DNA of 64,000 bases, taken from Ruminococcus flavefaciens MA2007 (GTDB taxonomy: Bacteria; Bacillota; Clostridia; Oscillospirales; Ruminococcaceae). The stretch's first letter is position 1; each line of letters begins with the position of its first letter. Location of the stretch: the NCBI RefSeq assembly GCF_000621845.1, contig NZ_JHXF01000007.1, forward strand, positions 62,001 to 126,000, written 5' to 3'. The position numbers were made by a program, and so were the translations under genes. The notes beneath the pieces were generated by a model. It was not told the DNA's origin and did not search any database. It was given only the letters and a program-made list of their open reading frames with translations. This document shows, in pieces, positions 34,295 to 44,300 of the stretch.

Positions 34295-35185
34295 TTAAAA
34301 TTTGCTTACAAACTCATCTATGACCTCTTCGGGAGTCTTGTCAGTAGACTTCAGCTCCCATGTTTCCTTCAGTGAAGCGGTCTCGCCGGGCTTATAGCTT
34401 CTGAGCTCGCCCAGTATCTCGCATTCAAGGAAAAGACTGTTTGTATATGTTTCAAAGTTACAGCAGAAATCAGGATATTCCGCAGGCGTATATCCGTCAA
34501 AGCTTACCTTGAGGATATTCTTGCCGTTTACATATATTATCTGTTTTCCCGTAACATTGAAGCCTGTTTTGAAAGGCTTTTCCGCCTTGGCGTCCTGTCT
34601 GAGCAGGGCGTATCTATCTTTGAGAGTGAATCTCTTGTCATTTACATCGGAATAGCTCCACAGAGCCATCGTTCTGTTCGGAAGGAATCCGTTGTCATCT
34701 GTACAAAGAGGGATCACCTCCGTACCGCCTGCCGCAAGTCCTGTAACAGACCACGGAGCAAATCTTGATGACTTATCCGAGCAATTAGTGATCCTGTTGT
34801 CGATAGTGACCGTATCATCATCGCCCATAGTTATCAGTATCTCAAACTGCTTATCAAATTTTGTTCTTGCAGGTCTGAGGGTAAGTGTGCCTTTGTCAAA
34901 AAACGCCTCGACCTTTGAGTTGTCAGGGAAATAAGTTTCGGGCATTTCCTCGGGAGCGCACCAGATGCGGTGTCCGCCGTAAGCGTACCACACTCCGTAG
35001 CCGCTGTTCATCTCGTAGAAATTCCTGTCAATATCCTCAAACAGAACGTTTCTGCCGTCAACAAAGCCAAAAAAAACGATCCTCGGTCCAACATCGGTAG
35101 TAGCGATAAGCTTTATCCTGCCGTTGTCAAGGCATTGACATTTCCCGAAATTCTCATATTCGGTCTCATAGCATTTTACAGACAT
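34295..35185 (-). CDS. Aldose-epimerase-like (DUF4380-type) protein of the xylan operon
   Basis: 296 residues, beta-rich throughout, no signal peptide. Motifs GRIKLIATTDVGPRIVFFGF, YGGHRIWCAPEEMPETYFPDN and TVTIDNRITN resemble the galactose-mutarotase superfamily proteins of unknown role (DUF4380-like). GHR and the following acidic residues could be a sugar site. It is the first gene of the operon with GH3 and xylA, consistent with anomer conversion of xylose or a binding role. Function inferred only. Confidence 0.65.
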   Translation of the reverse strand: MSVKCYETEYENFGKCQCLDNGRIKLIATTDVGPRIVFFGFVDGRNVLFEDIDRNFYEMNSGYGVWYAYGGHRIWCAPEEMPETYFPDNSKVEAFFDKGTLTLRPARTKFDKQFEILITMGDDDTVTIDNRITNCSDKSSRFAPWSVTGLAAGGTEVIPLCTDDNGFLPNRTMALWSYSDVNDKRFTLKDRYALLRQDAKAEKPFKTGFNVTGKQIIYVNGKNILKVSFDGYTPAEYPDFCCNFETYTNSLFLECEILGELRSYKPGETASLKETWELKSTDKTPEEVIDEFVSKF

Positions 35186-35243
35186 TCATACATCACCTTT
35201 CGTTTGCTCTAACGATATTATATTACACTTCGGCAATTTATAC

Positions 35244-35256
35244 TAATCAAAAATTG
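35244..35256 (-). promoter_or_regulatory. Candidate operator, minus-strand copy
   Basis: On the minus strand GTAGCAATTTTTGATTAG, sharing CAATTTTTGATTA exactly with 35385-35397 in the opposite orientation. It lies in the promoter region of the xylan operon. Confidence 0.5.
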
Positions 35257-35306
35257 CTACTTGATATTCAAAAAATGCGAACATTGCACAAATTATTCAA
35301 ATTCAC

Positions 35307-35336
35307 TTTACAAATACTATCGTAATAGTGTATAAT
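35307..35336 (+). promoter_or_regulatory. Promoter of the AraC-type regulator
   Basis: TTTACA (35307-35312) and TATAAT (35331-35336), 18-bp spacer, 73 bp before the ATG. Confidence 0.6.
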
Positions 35337-35384
35337 ATATCCAGTTCCAAGGTAAAAACACGGAGTTTGACATATAATTCACAA

Positions 35385-35397
35385 CAATTTTTGATTA
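35385..35397 (+). promoter_or_regulatory. Candidate operator, plus-strand copy
   Basis: CAATTTTTGATTA, an inverted exact match of 35244-35256, immediately before the AAGGAGG ribosome site of the regulator, so binding here would repress the regulator itself. Confidence 0.5.
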
Positions 35398-35409
35398 AGG
35401 AGGCTAATC

Positions 35410-36276
35410 ATGATTAAAAATCTGTCGGGCGAATACGAGACCGTTGAATACGAAAATCAGCGCTTCGTAATGCTCTATGACAACGATGAGATAGAGGAAT
35501 ATCCGACTCACTGGCACAACGCCGTGGAAGTCATCATACCTTTACATAACGGCTTCACAGTTACCGTTGGCGGCACCGATTACCACCTTAACGAAAAGGA
35601 GATCATCATTATCCCTCCCGGCGAGCTCCATTCGATGCCTGCTCAGGAGGGCAGACGAATCATCTTCCAGTGCGACAACAGCATAATAAGCGATATCCCT
35701 GCGCTGGAGGCTCTGCTTCCCGTTTTCTCCGAAGCCTTCTACATAACCCCCAATGTCAGCAAGGAGCTTTATATACTCTCCCGAAAGAGCATACTGGATA
35801 TCTATTCCGAGTACTATTCAAAATCGACTCTTGCAGATGTAAAGATTTATCTCTGTCTTATAAATATGATAACTGCTGTCCGCGAGTACCAGCTTACACA
35901 GGCTGCCGACGCCTTTGCAGGCGAAACGGCAGGGCGTGAGGACTCCAAGAAGTTCAACATGGTGATGAAGTACATCAACCAGAACTATATGTTCGAGATA
36001 CCGCTGGAAAAGATAGCGGATATCGCAGGCTACAGCAAGTATCACTTCTCACGGATCTTCAAGAAGTACAACAACGTTTCATACATACAGTATATAAACG
36101 GAAAGCGCATAAAGGCGGCAGAAAGGCTTCTCATTGATCCTGCTCTGTCAGTCACGGAAGTCGCTATGCGTGCAGGCTTCTCAAGCCTGACCACTTTTAA
36201 CCGTGCATTCAAAAAGGCTAAGAACTGCACTCCTACAGAGTTCAAAACGCTGTACAAAATATCAGACGAACAATAA
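35410..36276 (+). CDS. AraC-family regulator of the xylan/xylose operon
   Basis: 288 residues. An N-terminal cupin (~25-90: HWHNAVEVIIPLHNG, PPGELHSMPAQ) binds the sugar or other inducer. The C-terminal double helix-turn-helix lies at ~185-285 (IPLEKIADIAGYSKYHFSRIFKKY, SVTEVAMRAGFSSLTTFNRAFKKAKNCTPTEF). It is divergent from the DUF4380-GH3-xylA-ABC operon, the usual layout for its direct regulator. AAGGAGG precedes the ATG. Confidence 0.9.
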   Translation: MIKNLSGEYETVEYENQRFVMLYDNDEIEEYPTHWHNAVEVIIPLHNGFTVTVGGTDYHLNEKEIIIIPPGELHSMPAQEGRRIIFQCDNSIISDIPALEALLPVFSEAFYITPNVSKELYILSRKSILDIYSEYYSKSTLADVKIYLCLINMITAVREYQLTQAADAFAGETAGREDSKKFNMVMKYINQNYMFEIPLEKIADIAGYSKYHFSRIFKKYNNVSYIQYINGKRIKAAERLLIDPALSVTEVAMRAGFSSLTTFNRAFKKAKNCTPTEFKTLYKISDEQ

Positions 36277-36282
36277 AAAATT

Positions 36283-36310
36283 GCTGCGGTATATTTACCG
36301 CAGCTTTTTT
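36283..36310 (+). terminator. Terminator of the AraC regulator gene
   Basis: GCTGCGGTA-TATT-TACCGCAGC followed by TTTTTT. Confidence 0.85.
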
Positions 36311-36321
36311 CATAAACGCAC

Positions 36322-36349
36322 AAAGGCGGTACTGAAAAGTACCGCCTTT
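36322..36349 (-). terminator. Probable terminator of the GH16 gene
   Basis: AAAGGCGGTACT-TTTC-AGTACCGCCTTT, a perfect hairpin just downstream of the GH16 stop codon. The T-tract is short. Confidence 0.55.
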
Positions 36350-36386
36350 GTTATAATTATGGAAAGAAAAAACTCATTCGCAGAAT

Positions 36387-39290
36387 TTACTGCTTGTTGT
36401 AAGTAACCCACTGATAGCGAGCAGTAAGAGGAGTCTTTCCGTCGTAGTGTGCAAGCCACTCGTCAACGCCTCTGCCCGGCCATGTGTTCATCATGATCTT
36501 GCCAGCGGTCTTAGGAATGTTCTGGTTAGCTGTGTAAACAGGCTTACCGTCTACATACCATGTGATGTGATCGCGCTGCCAGTCAAAGCCGTATGTATGA
36601 TAGCCCTGTGAAGCGTCAAATCCGAGGCTGTACATATACTCATGCTTGCCCTGTCCGTTTGTGTAGTAGTTGAACTGCACCTTTGTGGTATCCTTGCCGA
36701 GGATCTCGATGTCGATCTCGTCCCAAGGATTGTTGTCGGAAGGACCTGTGTAGGTAAAGAACGATGAAACAACGCCGTTGTTCTTTATAGCCTGCATTGA
36801 AGTCTCGTAATAGCCGAAGCCATAGAAATCGTTGGTTCTGTACTCAGCGCCTGCGTAGTTGTACTTGCCGCTGTAGTCCTTATTGATGCTGAGCTGGAGA
36901 GCTCCGTCCTTGAAAGCAGTCTGTGACTTGTACCAGCCGCAGTCAAACGGATCGCCGTTCTCCCAGCCGTCAGAAGCGATGAAGTAGCGTGAAGAACCGT
37001 TTCTGAAGTCATCGCCCATTGTTGTGCCAGACTTCATAGGAGTACCATAGTCTACAAGACCTGAAGCAGTTGTCTTGTTCTGCTGCTGGTTATTGTTGTT
37101 CTGCTGCCATGGGTTCTGCTGCTGGTTGTTGTTATTGTTGTTATTATTATTGTTCTGCTGCCATGGGTTCTGCTGCTGGTTGTTGTTATTGTTGTTATTA
37201 TTATTGTTCTGCTGCCATGGATTCTGCTGCTGATTATTGTTGTTATTGCTGCTGCCCGACTTGCCGTTCTTGTTGTATGTAGCCCACTGATAACGAGCAG
37301 TAAGAGGTGTCTTGCCGTCGTACTGGTCGAGCCACTCATTTACACCGCGTCCGGGCCATGTGTTCATCATGATCTTGCCAGCGGTCTTAGGAATGTTCTG
37401 GTTAGCTGTGTAAACAGCCTTGCCGTCTACATACCATGTGATGTGGTCAGGCTGCCAGTCGAAGCCATATGTATGATAGCCCTCAGATGAATCGAAGCCG
37501 AGGCTATGCATATACTCGTGCTTGCCCTGTCCGTTTGTATAGTAGTTGAACTGTACCTTTGTAGTGTCCTTACCGAGGATCTCAATGTCTATCTCGTCCC
37601 AAGGATTGTTGTCGGACTCGCCTGTGTAGGTGAAGAATGAGGAAACAACGCCCTTATTCTTTATAGCCTGCATAGAGGTCTCATAGTAACCGTAGTGATA
37701 GAAATCATTGGTTCTGTACTCAGCGCCTGCGTAGTGATACTTGCCGCTGTAGTCCTTGTCGATTGAGAGTGTCAGGCAGCCCTTATCGAGAGATGTCTGT
37801 GACTTGTACCAGCCGCAGTCGAATGGATCGCCGTTCTCCCAGCCGTCAGAAGCAATGAAGTATCTTGAATTGCCGTCGCGGAAGTCCTCTACCATTGTAG
37901 CAGATGAATCCATAGCAGTACCGTAGTCCTTTATGGAGCCGTTCTGCTGCTGGTTGTTGTTATTATTGTTCTGTTCCCAAGGATTCTGCTGCTGATTATT
38001 ATTATTGTTGTTGTTATTGTTGTTGTTCTGCTCCCATGGGTTCTGCTGCTGATTGTTATTATTGTTGTTATTGTTATTGTTATTATTGTTGTTGCCGTTT
38101 GGAGCACCCTTCTGATCGTATGTTACCCACTGGTAATATGCGGTAAGAGGTGTATTTCCGTTGTAGTGGTTCAGCCAGCCGTCAACTCCGCGTCCCGGCC
38201 ATGTGTTCATCATGATCTTGCCGGCAGTCTTAGGAATGTTCTGGTTAGCTGTGTAAACAGCCTTGCCGTCTACATACCATGTGATGTGGTCAGGCTGCCA
38301 GTCAAAGCCGTATGTATGGTAAGCCTCAGAGGAATCAAATCCGAGGTCATACATATACTCGTGCTTGCCCTGTCCGTTGGTGTAGTAGTTGAACTGCACC
38401 TTTCTGGAGTCCTTACCAAGGATCTCGATGTCGATCTCGTCCCAAGGATTTTTGTCAGACTCGCCTGTGTATGTAAAGAACGAAGAAACAACGCCGTCGT
38501 TCTTGATAGCCTTCATTGAAGTCTCATAGTAGCCGTAATGATAGAAATCATTGGTTCTGTACTCAGCGCCTGCGTAGTTGTACTTGCCGCTGTAGTCCTT
38601 GTCAATCGAAAGTGTCAGGCAGCCATTATCAAGAGATGTCTGTGACTTGTACCAACCGCAGTCAAACGGATCGCCGTTCTCCCAGCCGTCAGAAGCAATG
38701 AAATACTTGGAGTTTCCGTCACGGAAGTCCTCTACCATTGTAGCCGAGCTGTTCATAGGTGTGCCCATGTCAGGGAAATTTGACTTAGGAGCTGTAGTTG
38801 TGGTTGTGGTCGTTGTAGGAGTTGTAGTAGTTGTTGTGGTGGTAGTAGTTGTAGTGGTAGATGTTGTAGTAGTCGTTGTGGTTGTGGTGGTAGTTGTTGT
38901 AGAAGTTGTTGTAGTGCTTTCTACAGGGTTATTGCCCTGCTTGTATGACTCAGGAAGAGTCGAAATGCTGTGGAGCAGATACTTCTGGACAGAAAGTGCA
39001 TCGCCGCTTGTAAGTCCGCTGCCGTTCTCAAAAACGTCAGCATTTGCAGCGCCCTGCTCTTTGAGGTGATTCTGGTCAGTTCCGTTAAGACCGTACTTAT
39101 TTGGGTTAGCTAAAGCCTGCATTATAAGGACGCAGTCGCTCATATCGACCATGCCGTCGCAGTTAGCGTCTCCCCACTTTGATACTCCGTCGGCTGCCGA
39201 AACAGACGCTGTGCCAAATGAAGCAGCCGTAGCCATGACTGTGCAGGCAGCCAGAACAGCTGCGCACCGTCTGAATGTGTGCTTTTCCAT
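36387..39290 (-). CDS. Cellulosomal beta-glucanase with three GH16 modules
   Basis: 967 residues. Signal peptide ~1-32, type I dockerin ~35-105 at the N-terminus ([18 protein letters not shown]; second loop [18 protein letters not shown] is degenerate), a long poly-Thr linker, then three very similar ~225-residue GH16 modules joined by Asn/Gln-rich linkers containing QQQNPWEQ or QQQNPWQQ. Each module has the GH16 catalytic signature [12 protein letters not shown] (two Glu and Asp) and [15 protein letters not shown], typical of lichenases (endo-1,3-1,4-beta-glucanases). ATG 39290 is chosen over an in-frame start at 39329 for its GAGAGG site. Dockerin at the N-terminus and three tandem catalytic domains are uncommon. 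Confidence 0.9.
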   Translation of the reverse strand: MEKHTFRRCAAVLAACTVMATAASFGTASVSAADGVSKWGDANCDGMVDMSDCVLIMQALANPNKYGLNGTDQNHLKEQGAANADVFENGSGLTSGDALSVQKYLLHSISTLPESYKQGNNPVESTTTTSTTTTTTTTTTTTTSTTTTTTTTTTTTTPTTTTTTTTAPKSNFPDMGTPMNSSATMVEDFRDGNSKYFIASDGWENGDPFDCGWYKSQTSLDNGCLTLSIDKDYSGKYNYAGAEYRTNDFYHYGYYETSMKAIKNDGVVSSFFTYTGESDKNPWDEIDIEILGKDSRKVQFNYYTNGQGKHEYMYDLGFDSSEAYHTYGFDWQPDHITWYVDGKAVYTANQNIPKTAGKIMMNTWPGRGVDGWLNHYNGNTPLTAYYQWVTYDQKGAPNGNNNNNNNNNNNNNNQQQNPWEQNNNNNNNNNNNQQQNPWEQNNNNNNQQQNGSIKDYGTAMDSSATMVEDFRDGNSRYFIASDGWENGDPFDCGWYKSQTSLDKGCLTLSIDKDYSGKYHYAGAEYRTNDFYHYGYYETSMQAIKNKGVVSSFFTYTGESDNNPWDEIDIEILGKDTTKVQFNYYTNGQGKHEYMHSLGFDSSEGYHTYGFDWQPDHITWYVDGKAVYTANQNIPKTAGKIMMNTWPGRGVNEWLDQYDGKTPLTARYQWATYNKNGKSGSSNNNNNQQQNPWQQNNNNNNNNNNQQQNPWQQNNNNNNNNNNQQQNPWQQNNNNQQQNKTTASGLVDYGTPMKSGTTMGDDFRNGSSRYFIASDGWENGDPFDCGWYKSQTAFKDGALQLSINKDYSGKYNYAGAEYRTNDFYGFGYYETSMQAIKNNGVVSSFFTYTGPSDNNPWDEIDIEILGKDTTKVQFNYYTNGQGKHEYMYSLGFDASQGYHTYGFDWQRDHITWYVDGKPVYTANQNIPKTAGKIMMNTWPGRGVDEWLAHYDGKTPLTARYQWVTYNKQ
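36413..38760. repeat. Three direct ~640-bp GH16 repeats with Asn/Gln-codon satellites
   Basis: The module DNA recurs at about 36413-37040, 37275-37930 and 38110-38760 with long identical stretches. Between them (37075-37250 and 37940-38095) are AAC/AAT and CAG/CAA trinucleotide tracts interrupted by NPW units, including two directly repeated 60-bp blocks. These are prime sites for slippage or recombination. Confidence 0.8.
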
Positions 39291-39363
39291 AATATGCCTC
39301 TCATTCCGTGACCGTAGCCACTTTTTCATTTATTTCAATGCAATATCCCCCGAATGAACGAGC

Positions 39364-40155
39364 TCACATCGCATTCTGCGCCTTTTTGCGGTACTCAGAC
39401 GGAGTAAATCCTGTCTGCTCCTTGAATTGTCTTGCAAAATGAACATAGCTGTGATAACCGCTGCTCACAGAAATGTCATTGATATTCATATTTGTAGTTG
39501 AAAGAAGCATTTTCGCATAGCTGACTCTGCTGCGGACAAGGTCCTCGATGAAGGTCATGCCGAAGTGCTTCTTATATGCGTGCTGGAAAGCCGAGCGGCT
39601 CATACGGACCTCATGGGCTGTGCTGTCAACGCTGCGCTGCTCGTAAGGTCTGCTGTATATCTTATTGCGCACTGTAGAGATAAGCTCGAACTGGCTGCTG
39701 CGTCTGCCCGATACCTTATCCTGAGTCTTTTCGCGTATCTTTATGAACATAAGACGCATAAAGAGCTCCGCAGACTCGCTTCTGCACGGATTATCAGAAT
39801 ATTTTTCATATGCTATTGACTTCACACAGTAACTGAGGAATTCAAGGGGCATAGTTACCACAGTTTCCATAGGTATGCCCATGCTGAGGAATTCCTCCTC
39901 CTCGCCTATATCGTCGAAGTCAAAATGTACCCAGTCATTTTCAAACACATTAAGGGGCACGCAGCGATAGCGCTGTGCCCTGCCCTTCGGGTAAATAAAA
40001 ACAGAACCCGCAGGGGTAAGGATCTCTTTTCCGTCCACTTCAAATATCGCAGGCGAACGGAGCAGAAGCAGGAGATAATCGCCGCTTCCGTCAGGTCTGT
40101 CGATAAAAAAATCTGCGTCATGGCAGTGGTCAAAACCAACATTGTTAATGATCAT
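39364..40155 (-). CDS. AraC-family transcriptional regulator
   Basis: 263 residues. The N-terminal sensing domain is cupin-like (ADFFIDRPDGSGDYLLLLLRSPAIFEVDGKEILTPAGSVFIYPKG). The C-terminal AraC-type helix-turn-helix pair lies at ~165-260 (VDSTAHEVRMSRSAFQHAYKKHFG, NINDISVSSGYHSYVHFARQFKEQTGFTPSEYRK). ATG 40155 has GCGAGGG upstream, so it is preferred over TTG 40161. It lies between the GH16 and GH43 genes and probably controls polysaccharide genes of this locus. Confidence 0.87.
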   Translation of the reverse strand: MIINNVGFDHCHDADFFIDRPDGSGDYLLLLLRSPAIFEVDGKEILTPAGSVFIYPKGRAQRYRCVPLNVFENDWVHFDFDDIGEEEEFLSMGIPMETVVTMPLEFLSYCVKSIAYEKYSDNPCRSESAELFMRLMFIKIREKTQDKVSGRRSSQFELISTVRNKIYSRPYEQRSVDSTAHEVRMSRSAFQHAYKKHFGMTFIEDLVRSRVSYAKMLLSTTNMNINDISVSSGYHSYVHFARQFKEQTGFTPSEYRKKAQNAM

Positions 40156-40317
40156 TGTCAAACCCTCGCTTTAAGTTTTTTCATTTTATTTTGTGACAGA
40201 TTCCCGCTTAAACATTCACGAAACGTTCATTTATTGATTAGATTATACTACTTTCCAACCTATAATTATATTACAATAATGTCAAATTTGGTACAATTAT
40301 GATATTTGCACAAAATG

Positions 40318-40343
40318 TTATCCCCTGCATATGCAGGGGATAA
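40318..40343. terminator. 26-bp perfect palindrome between two AraC genes
   Basis: TTATCCCCTGCA and its exact complement TGCAGGGGATAA, 9 bp after the stop of the minus-strand AraC gene. It has the form of a terminator stem but almost no loop; it could alternatively be an operator for one of the regulators. Confidence 0.45.
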
Positions 40344-40351
40344 GCTTAGAA

Positions 40352-41104
40352 TTATTGATTTTCTTTCGTGAAGTCAGGGAATTTGTAACGTTTTTTGTAT
40401 TCCTTGGGAGTTACACCGAGATATTTCTTGAATATCTTGATGAAATAGCTCTGTGAGCTGAACCCAAGAAGATTGCTTATCTCAGAGTCTGTATACTCCG
40501 AGAAAGTCAGCAGATTCGCAGCCTCCTCGGCTTTTGTCTTGCTGACATAGTTGCTGAACGCAATACCCGTTTCCGCCTTGAAAAGTCTTGACAGATATGC
40601 AGGACTTATTTTCAGATAAGCAGCTGCGTCCTCTATCATTATCTTTCCGTGGAGATGCTCGCTGATGTAGTCCAGAGCCCGGACTATCTGCTTGGAGTAA
40701 ATTCCGCTGTTGCGCACTCTTCTCATGTGGCGCGTATAGCCCTCTATCATCTCCTGATGAACTGCGTGAACCTCTGCCTCGGTGCGGCACTCATCAGCCT
40801 TCATGATGTAGATGTCGCTGAGGTTATACGCTTCTTCGAGAGTCATACCGCTGTTGATACAGAATCGTGCGATGAGAGCAGCTGAGATAGCAAAATGGTA
40901 TTTCAGGTTTTTCAGCGGATCCTTGCTGAGAATACCGTATCCCTCGCTGCAAAGCGGAGTTGCAAATACCTTGACGAGCTCGATATTACCCGAGCAAATG
41001 CTCTCATAGCAAGCTATTTCGCGGTCAAACGGGGCGTGCTCAAAGCCTTCCTCTCTTTTGAGGAAAAGATGGGAAGAAATATACTTTTCTGTGTAATCGC
41101 TCAT
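40352..41104 (-). CDS. AraC-family transcriptional regulator
   Basis: 250 residues. The N-terminal ~150 residues are helical and not a cupin (YLSDIY-type helices such as LKYHFAISAALIARFCINSGMTLEEAYNLSDIYI, resembling the sensor of YSIRK-type AraC regulators). The C-terminal DNA-binding region lies at ~150-245 (KIMIEDAAAYLKISPAYLSRLFKAETG, SEISNLLGFSSQSYFIKIFKKYLGVTPKEYKK). ATG 41104 has GAGGTG upstream; GTG 41113 is in frame. It sits between GH43-CE1 and the other AraC gene. Confidence 0.86.
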   Translation of the reverse strand: MSDYTEKYISSHLFLKREEGFEHAPFDREIACYESICSGNIELVKVFATPLCSEGYGILSKDPLKNLKYHFAISAALIARFCINSGMTLEEAYNLSDIYIMKADECRTEAEVHAVHQEMIEGYTRHMRRVRNSGIYSKQIVRALDYISEHLHGKIMIEDAAAYLKISPAYLSRLFKAETGIAFSNYVSKTKAEEAANLLTFSEYTDSEISNLLGFSSQSYFIKIFKKYLGVTPKEYKKRYKFPDFTKENQ

Positions 41105-41245
41105 GTAGGTCACCTCGCAATTGATACTCTACCCCTATTATATCATCAAATTGTGAATTTTTCAAGTATTTTGGTAGAAATCGTACCACATTTTCTGCAT
41201 TTTTCACTATTTTATATCCCCTGAAAGGCAAATGTGCGGTACTTG

Positions 41246-41286
41246 ACTCAAGCCCACCATACATTTTGTGCATGGTGAGCTTGAAT
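41246..41286. terminator. Inverted repeat downstream of the GH43-CE1 gene
   Basis: TCAAGCCCACCAT and ATGGTGAGCTTGA form a long stem with one mismatch. It has no T-tract but is correctly placed after the GH43-CE1 gene (minus strand). Confidence 0.4.
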
Positions 41287-41313
41287 AACTGTAATTATAC
41301 GTTTTATAGAACT

Positions 41314-44300
41314 TTACTGGTTCTCGTGGAAGAAGTAAGGCAGAGCGTCATAGATGTAATGACGAACCTGCGGCCACCAGTGTACATTGCCTCTTGCTTC
41401 GAGGAAGTACAGGTTGCCCTTTGAGAAGTCGGATGTGTATGTGAATACGTCTGTATTCTTTTTTAGCTCGTTTATCATCGGAACCATATTTCCGTATGCA
41501 AGGTCGTCCGTACCTGTTGCAGCCAGTACGAAATACTCATTCTTCTTGAAGCCTGAGTTTCTTGCAGCACTGAGCACCTTGCCTGCGCCGTCCCAGCAGT
41601 GACCTGACAGCGGCATGAAGTATGCGATGATATCGAGATTGTTATTGAAGTTTGCCCATGTTGAGCCGCCGCCCATCGAGAATCCGCCGTATGCACGGTG
41701 ATATCTCGAAGCTCTGAGTCCGTCGATAGACGTATCCTCAGCGTATGTGGAATACTTCTTCTCAACGTAAGGGATAATGCTCTTGCGCATCTCCTCCCAA
41801 ACGCCGTCAGCGCTTGGAGCCTTGTTGAACGTAGGAGTAACAACTATCATAGGCTCTATGTCGCCGTTGGCTATCATATTGTCCAGCATGATATCAATGT
41901 TGATATTGTCGTCGTTGAAGCAGGTCTCCTCGCTCTCTCCGCCGCCGTGCATGAGATAGAAGACGTTGTACTTCTTGGACTCGTCATAACCGTAAGGCAG
42001 ATATACGTACATATTCTTGTTGCCGTTTATGCCGTTGTAGTTTTCCTTGACAACAGTACCGTGATTCGCAGGCTGACGGAAGTAGCTGTCAGGAGCTGCC
42101 TTGTACTGGAGATTAGCGTTGTAGTTGAAGTCGCTCTTAGGCGGCTCAGGTGAATTATCGGGGAACTCCTTTATCTTGCCGAGAACGTAGTTCTGGAGAA
42201 GAACAAGGTCGTTCATCTCGTACTTTGTGCTCTTGTCAACGTCAGCAAGCTTTGAGATTTCCGCACTGCTGCTTGCAACGAGAAGCTTTCTTGCTCTCAG
42301 AACATCGAAGGAATTTACCTTTCCGTCGGAATTGATATCGCCGAGGATAAACTGTCCGCCCTCTGCTCCCCCGATGACTGTGCCAGCCTTAGCAGCCTTT
42401 ACATCGTCAACATAGAAGTCGCAGGTGCTCTTGTCCGTCTCAACGTATATCATAATATTCTCAGCACCCGAAGGTATCTGAAAATCAGTATTTGCCAGCT
42501 GTACCCACTTGCCCTTCATAGGCTGACCTGTAGCTATCTTTGCGTACTTTGTCTCGTCACCGATGTCGTACTGCATGGTGAAGTGGAATGTATCGCTGTC
42601 TCTGCCGCTTTCGTACATAACGTTAGCGCTGAAGCTGTAGGTCTCACCTGCCTTGAAGCTGCTGCCCAGCTCGATAGCTGCGCCCTGATATGCTTCACTT
42701 CTGCCCGAGCAGAAAAGGGACTTGCTGCCCTTGTAAGCCTTTGAAGCAGTATCAACGCTTGCACCTGCTCTGCCTGTCCAGTCGCCGATACCGTCCTCGA
42801 ATGAGTAATCGAAGATGTAATCGTCTGTTTCCGTGCTGCCCGAAGCAGTTGTAACCGTAGTCGTCTCCTTCTTAGGAGCAGTAGTTACAGAAGTTGTTGT
42901 CGTGGTCTTCTTAGGAGCTGTAGCAGTCGTTGTGGTGGTTGTAGTCTTTGCAGGCTGCTCCTCGCCGCTGCCGAAACGCCACCAGTCCATATTCAGCAGA
43001 TAGCCGCTGCCGCCTGTGAACTTGAAGTAGAGGTCATGCTCGCCGCTTGCGCCGCTGATATCGCATGAGACCTCCTTCCATGTCTGCCAGCCGCCTGTGC
43101 CCGACACCTTGCAGGTGCCTATCTTCTTGCCTGTAAGGCTGTCAAGGTATATCTCAATGTCTCCGCCGTCTGTATCGGATGAAACGCTTGCTGTGAACTT
43201 GTCTGTGCCGCTGCCGAAGTCAACTCCGCTGACCTTGATGTAGCTGCCGTTCTGGATATTGCCCACATTCAAGCCGCCTTCGCTGCACTTCTCGGTCTTT
43301 ACGCCCTTTGAGAAGCAGATAGTCTCAGCCTCTACCCTCTTGTACGGATCGAGAGCCTCAAGCTGCTTCGGACCTGTCTTTGTAGGCGAGATAGTCGGGA
43401 TAGAGCCGTCTGCGCCGTACCAAAACTCGTCTATGCAGACGCTTCTGTCGAAGGTTCCGCCGCCCGGAAGACTTGCGTCGTGATAGAACAGGTATGAATG
43501 CCCCTTGAAGTCGATAACGCCGGGGTGGTTTGTGAAGCAGTTGATAGGCTTCATAACCTGTCCGCCGTATGTCCATGGACCTGTCGGTGACGGAGCTGTT
43601 GAGTAGCCGAGGCTCTCACCGCCGTCATTGCCGTAGAATGCAGCAAATACAAGATAATACTTGTCATTGCGCTTGTAGAACCACGGACCTTCGCCGTAGG
43701 ACGAAGCCTTGCTCGAAGGACCGAAGCTCTGGGCGTTCATGTCAAATTTGCCGATAGAACCCGAATAGCTCACCATGTCCTCGTTGAGCCTTACATAGTA
43801 GCAGGTGGGGTTTCCGAACATCAGCCATGCCTGTCCGTCATCGTCGATAAATACGGTAGGATCGATGTAGTCCCAGTTAGGACCAACAAGAGGCTTGCCT
43901 AAAGCGTCCTTGAACGGTCCTGTGGGCGAGTCGGCTACTGCAACGCCTATTGCACGTCCGCCGCCCGATTTGTTCTCGAGAGTCACATAGTAATAGAACT
44001 TGCCGTTGCGCTCTATGCACTGTGCAGCCCATGCCGAGTCCTCCTTGCCCCATGTAAAGGAATCCCACGATAAGATCATGCCGTGATCTGTCCAGTTCTG
44101 CATATCCTTTGAGGAATAGCAGTGCCAGTCAGGCATATAATAAAAATCGGATTTATCCTTGTCGCGGCCTGTATAGAGATACACTGTGTCGCCGTACACC
44201 ATAGGCGCAGGATCGGTGCTGTAGATGGTCTGGATAGCAGGATTGTCCGCCTTGACAATACTGCCGTCAGAAATGGCTGTCAAAGATGTCAGAGACATTG

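Noticed and set aside
36413..38760. Regular direct repeats considered as a CRISPR or satellite array
   Set aside because: The units are ~640-bp coding modules of one GH16 enzyme, in frame throughout.
38599..39069. Valine-rich antisense frame opposite the poly-Thr linker of the GH16 enzyme
   Set aside because: It is the complement of Thr codons and has no initiation signal.
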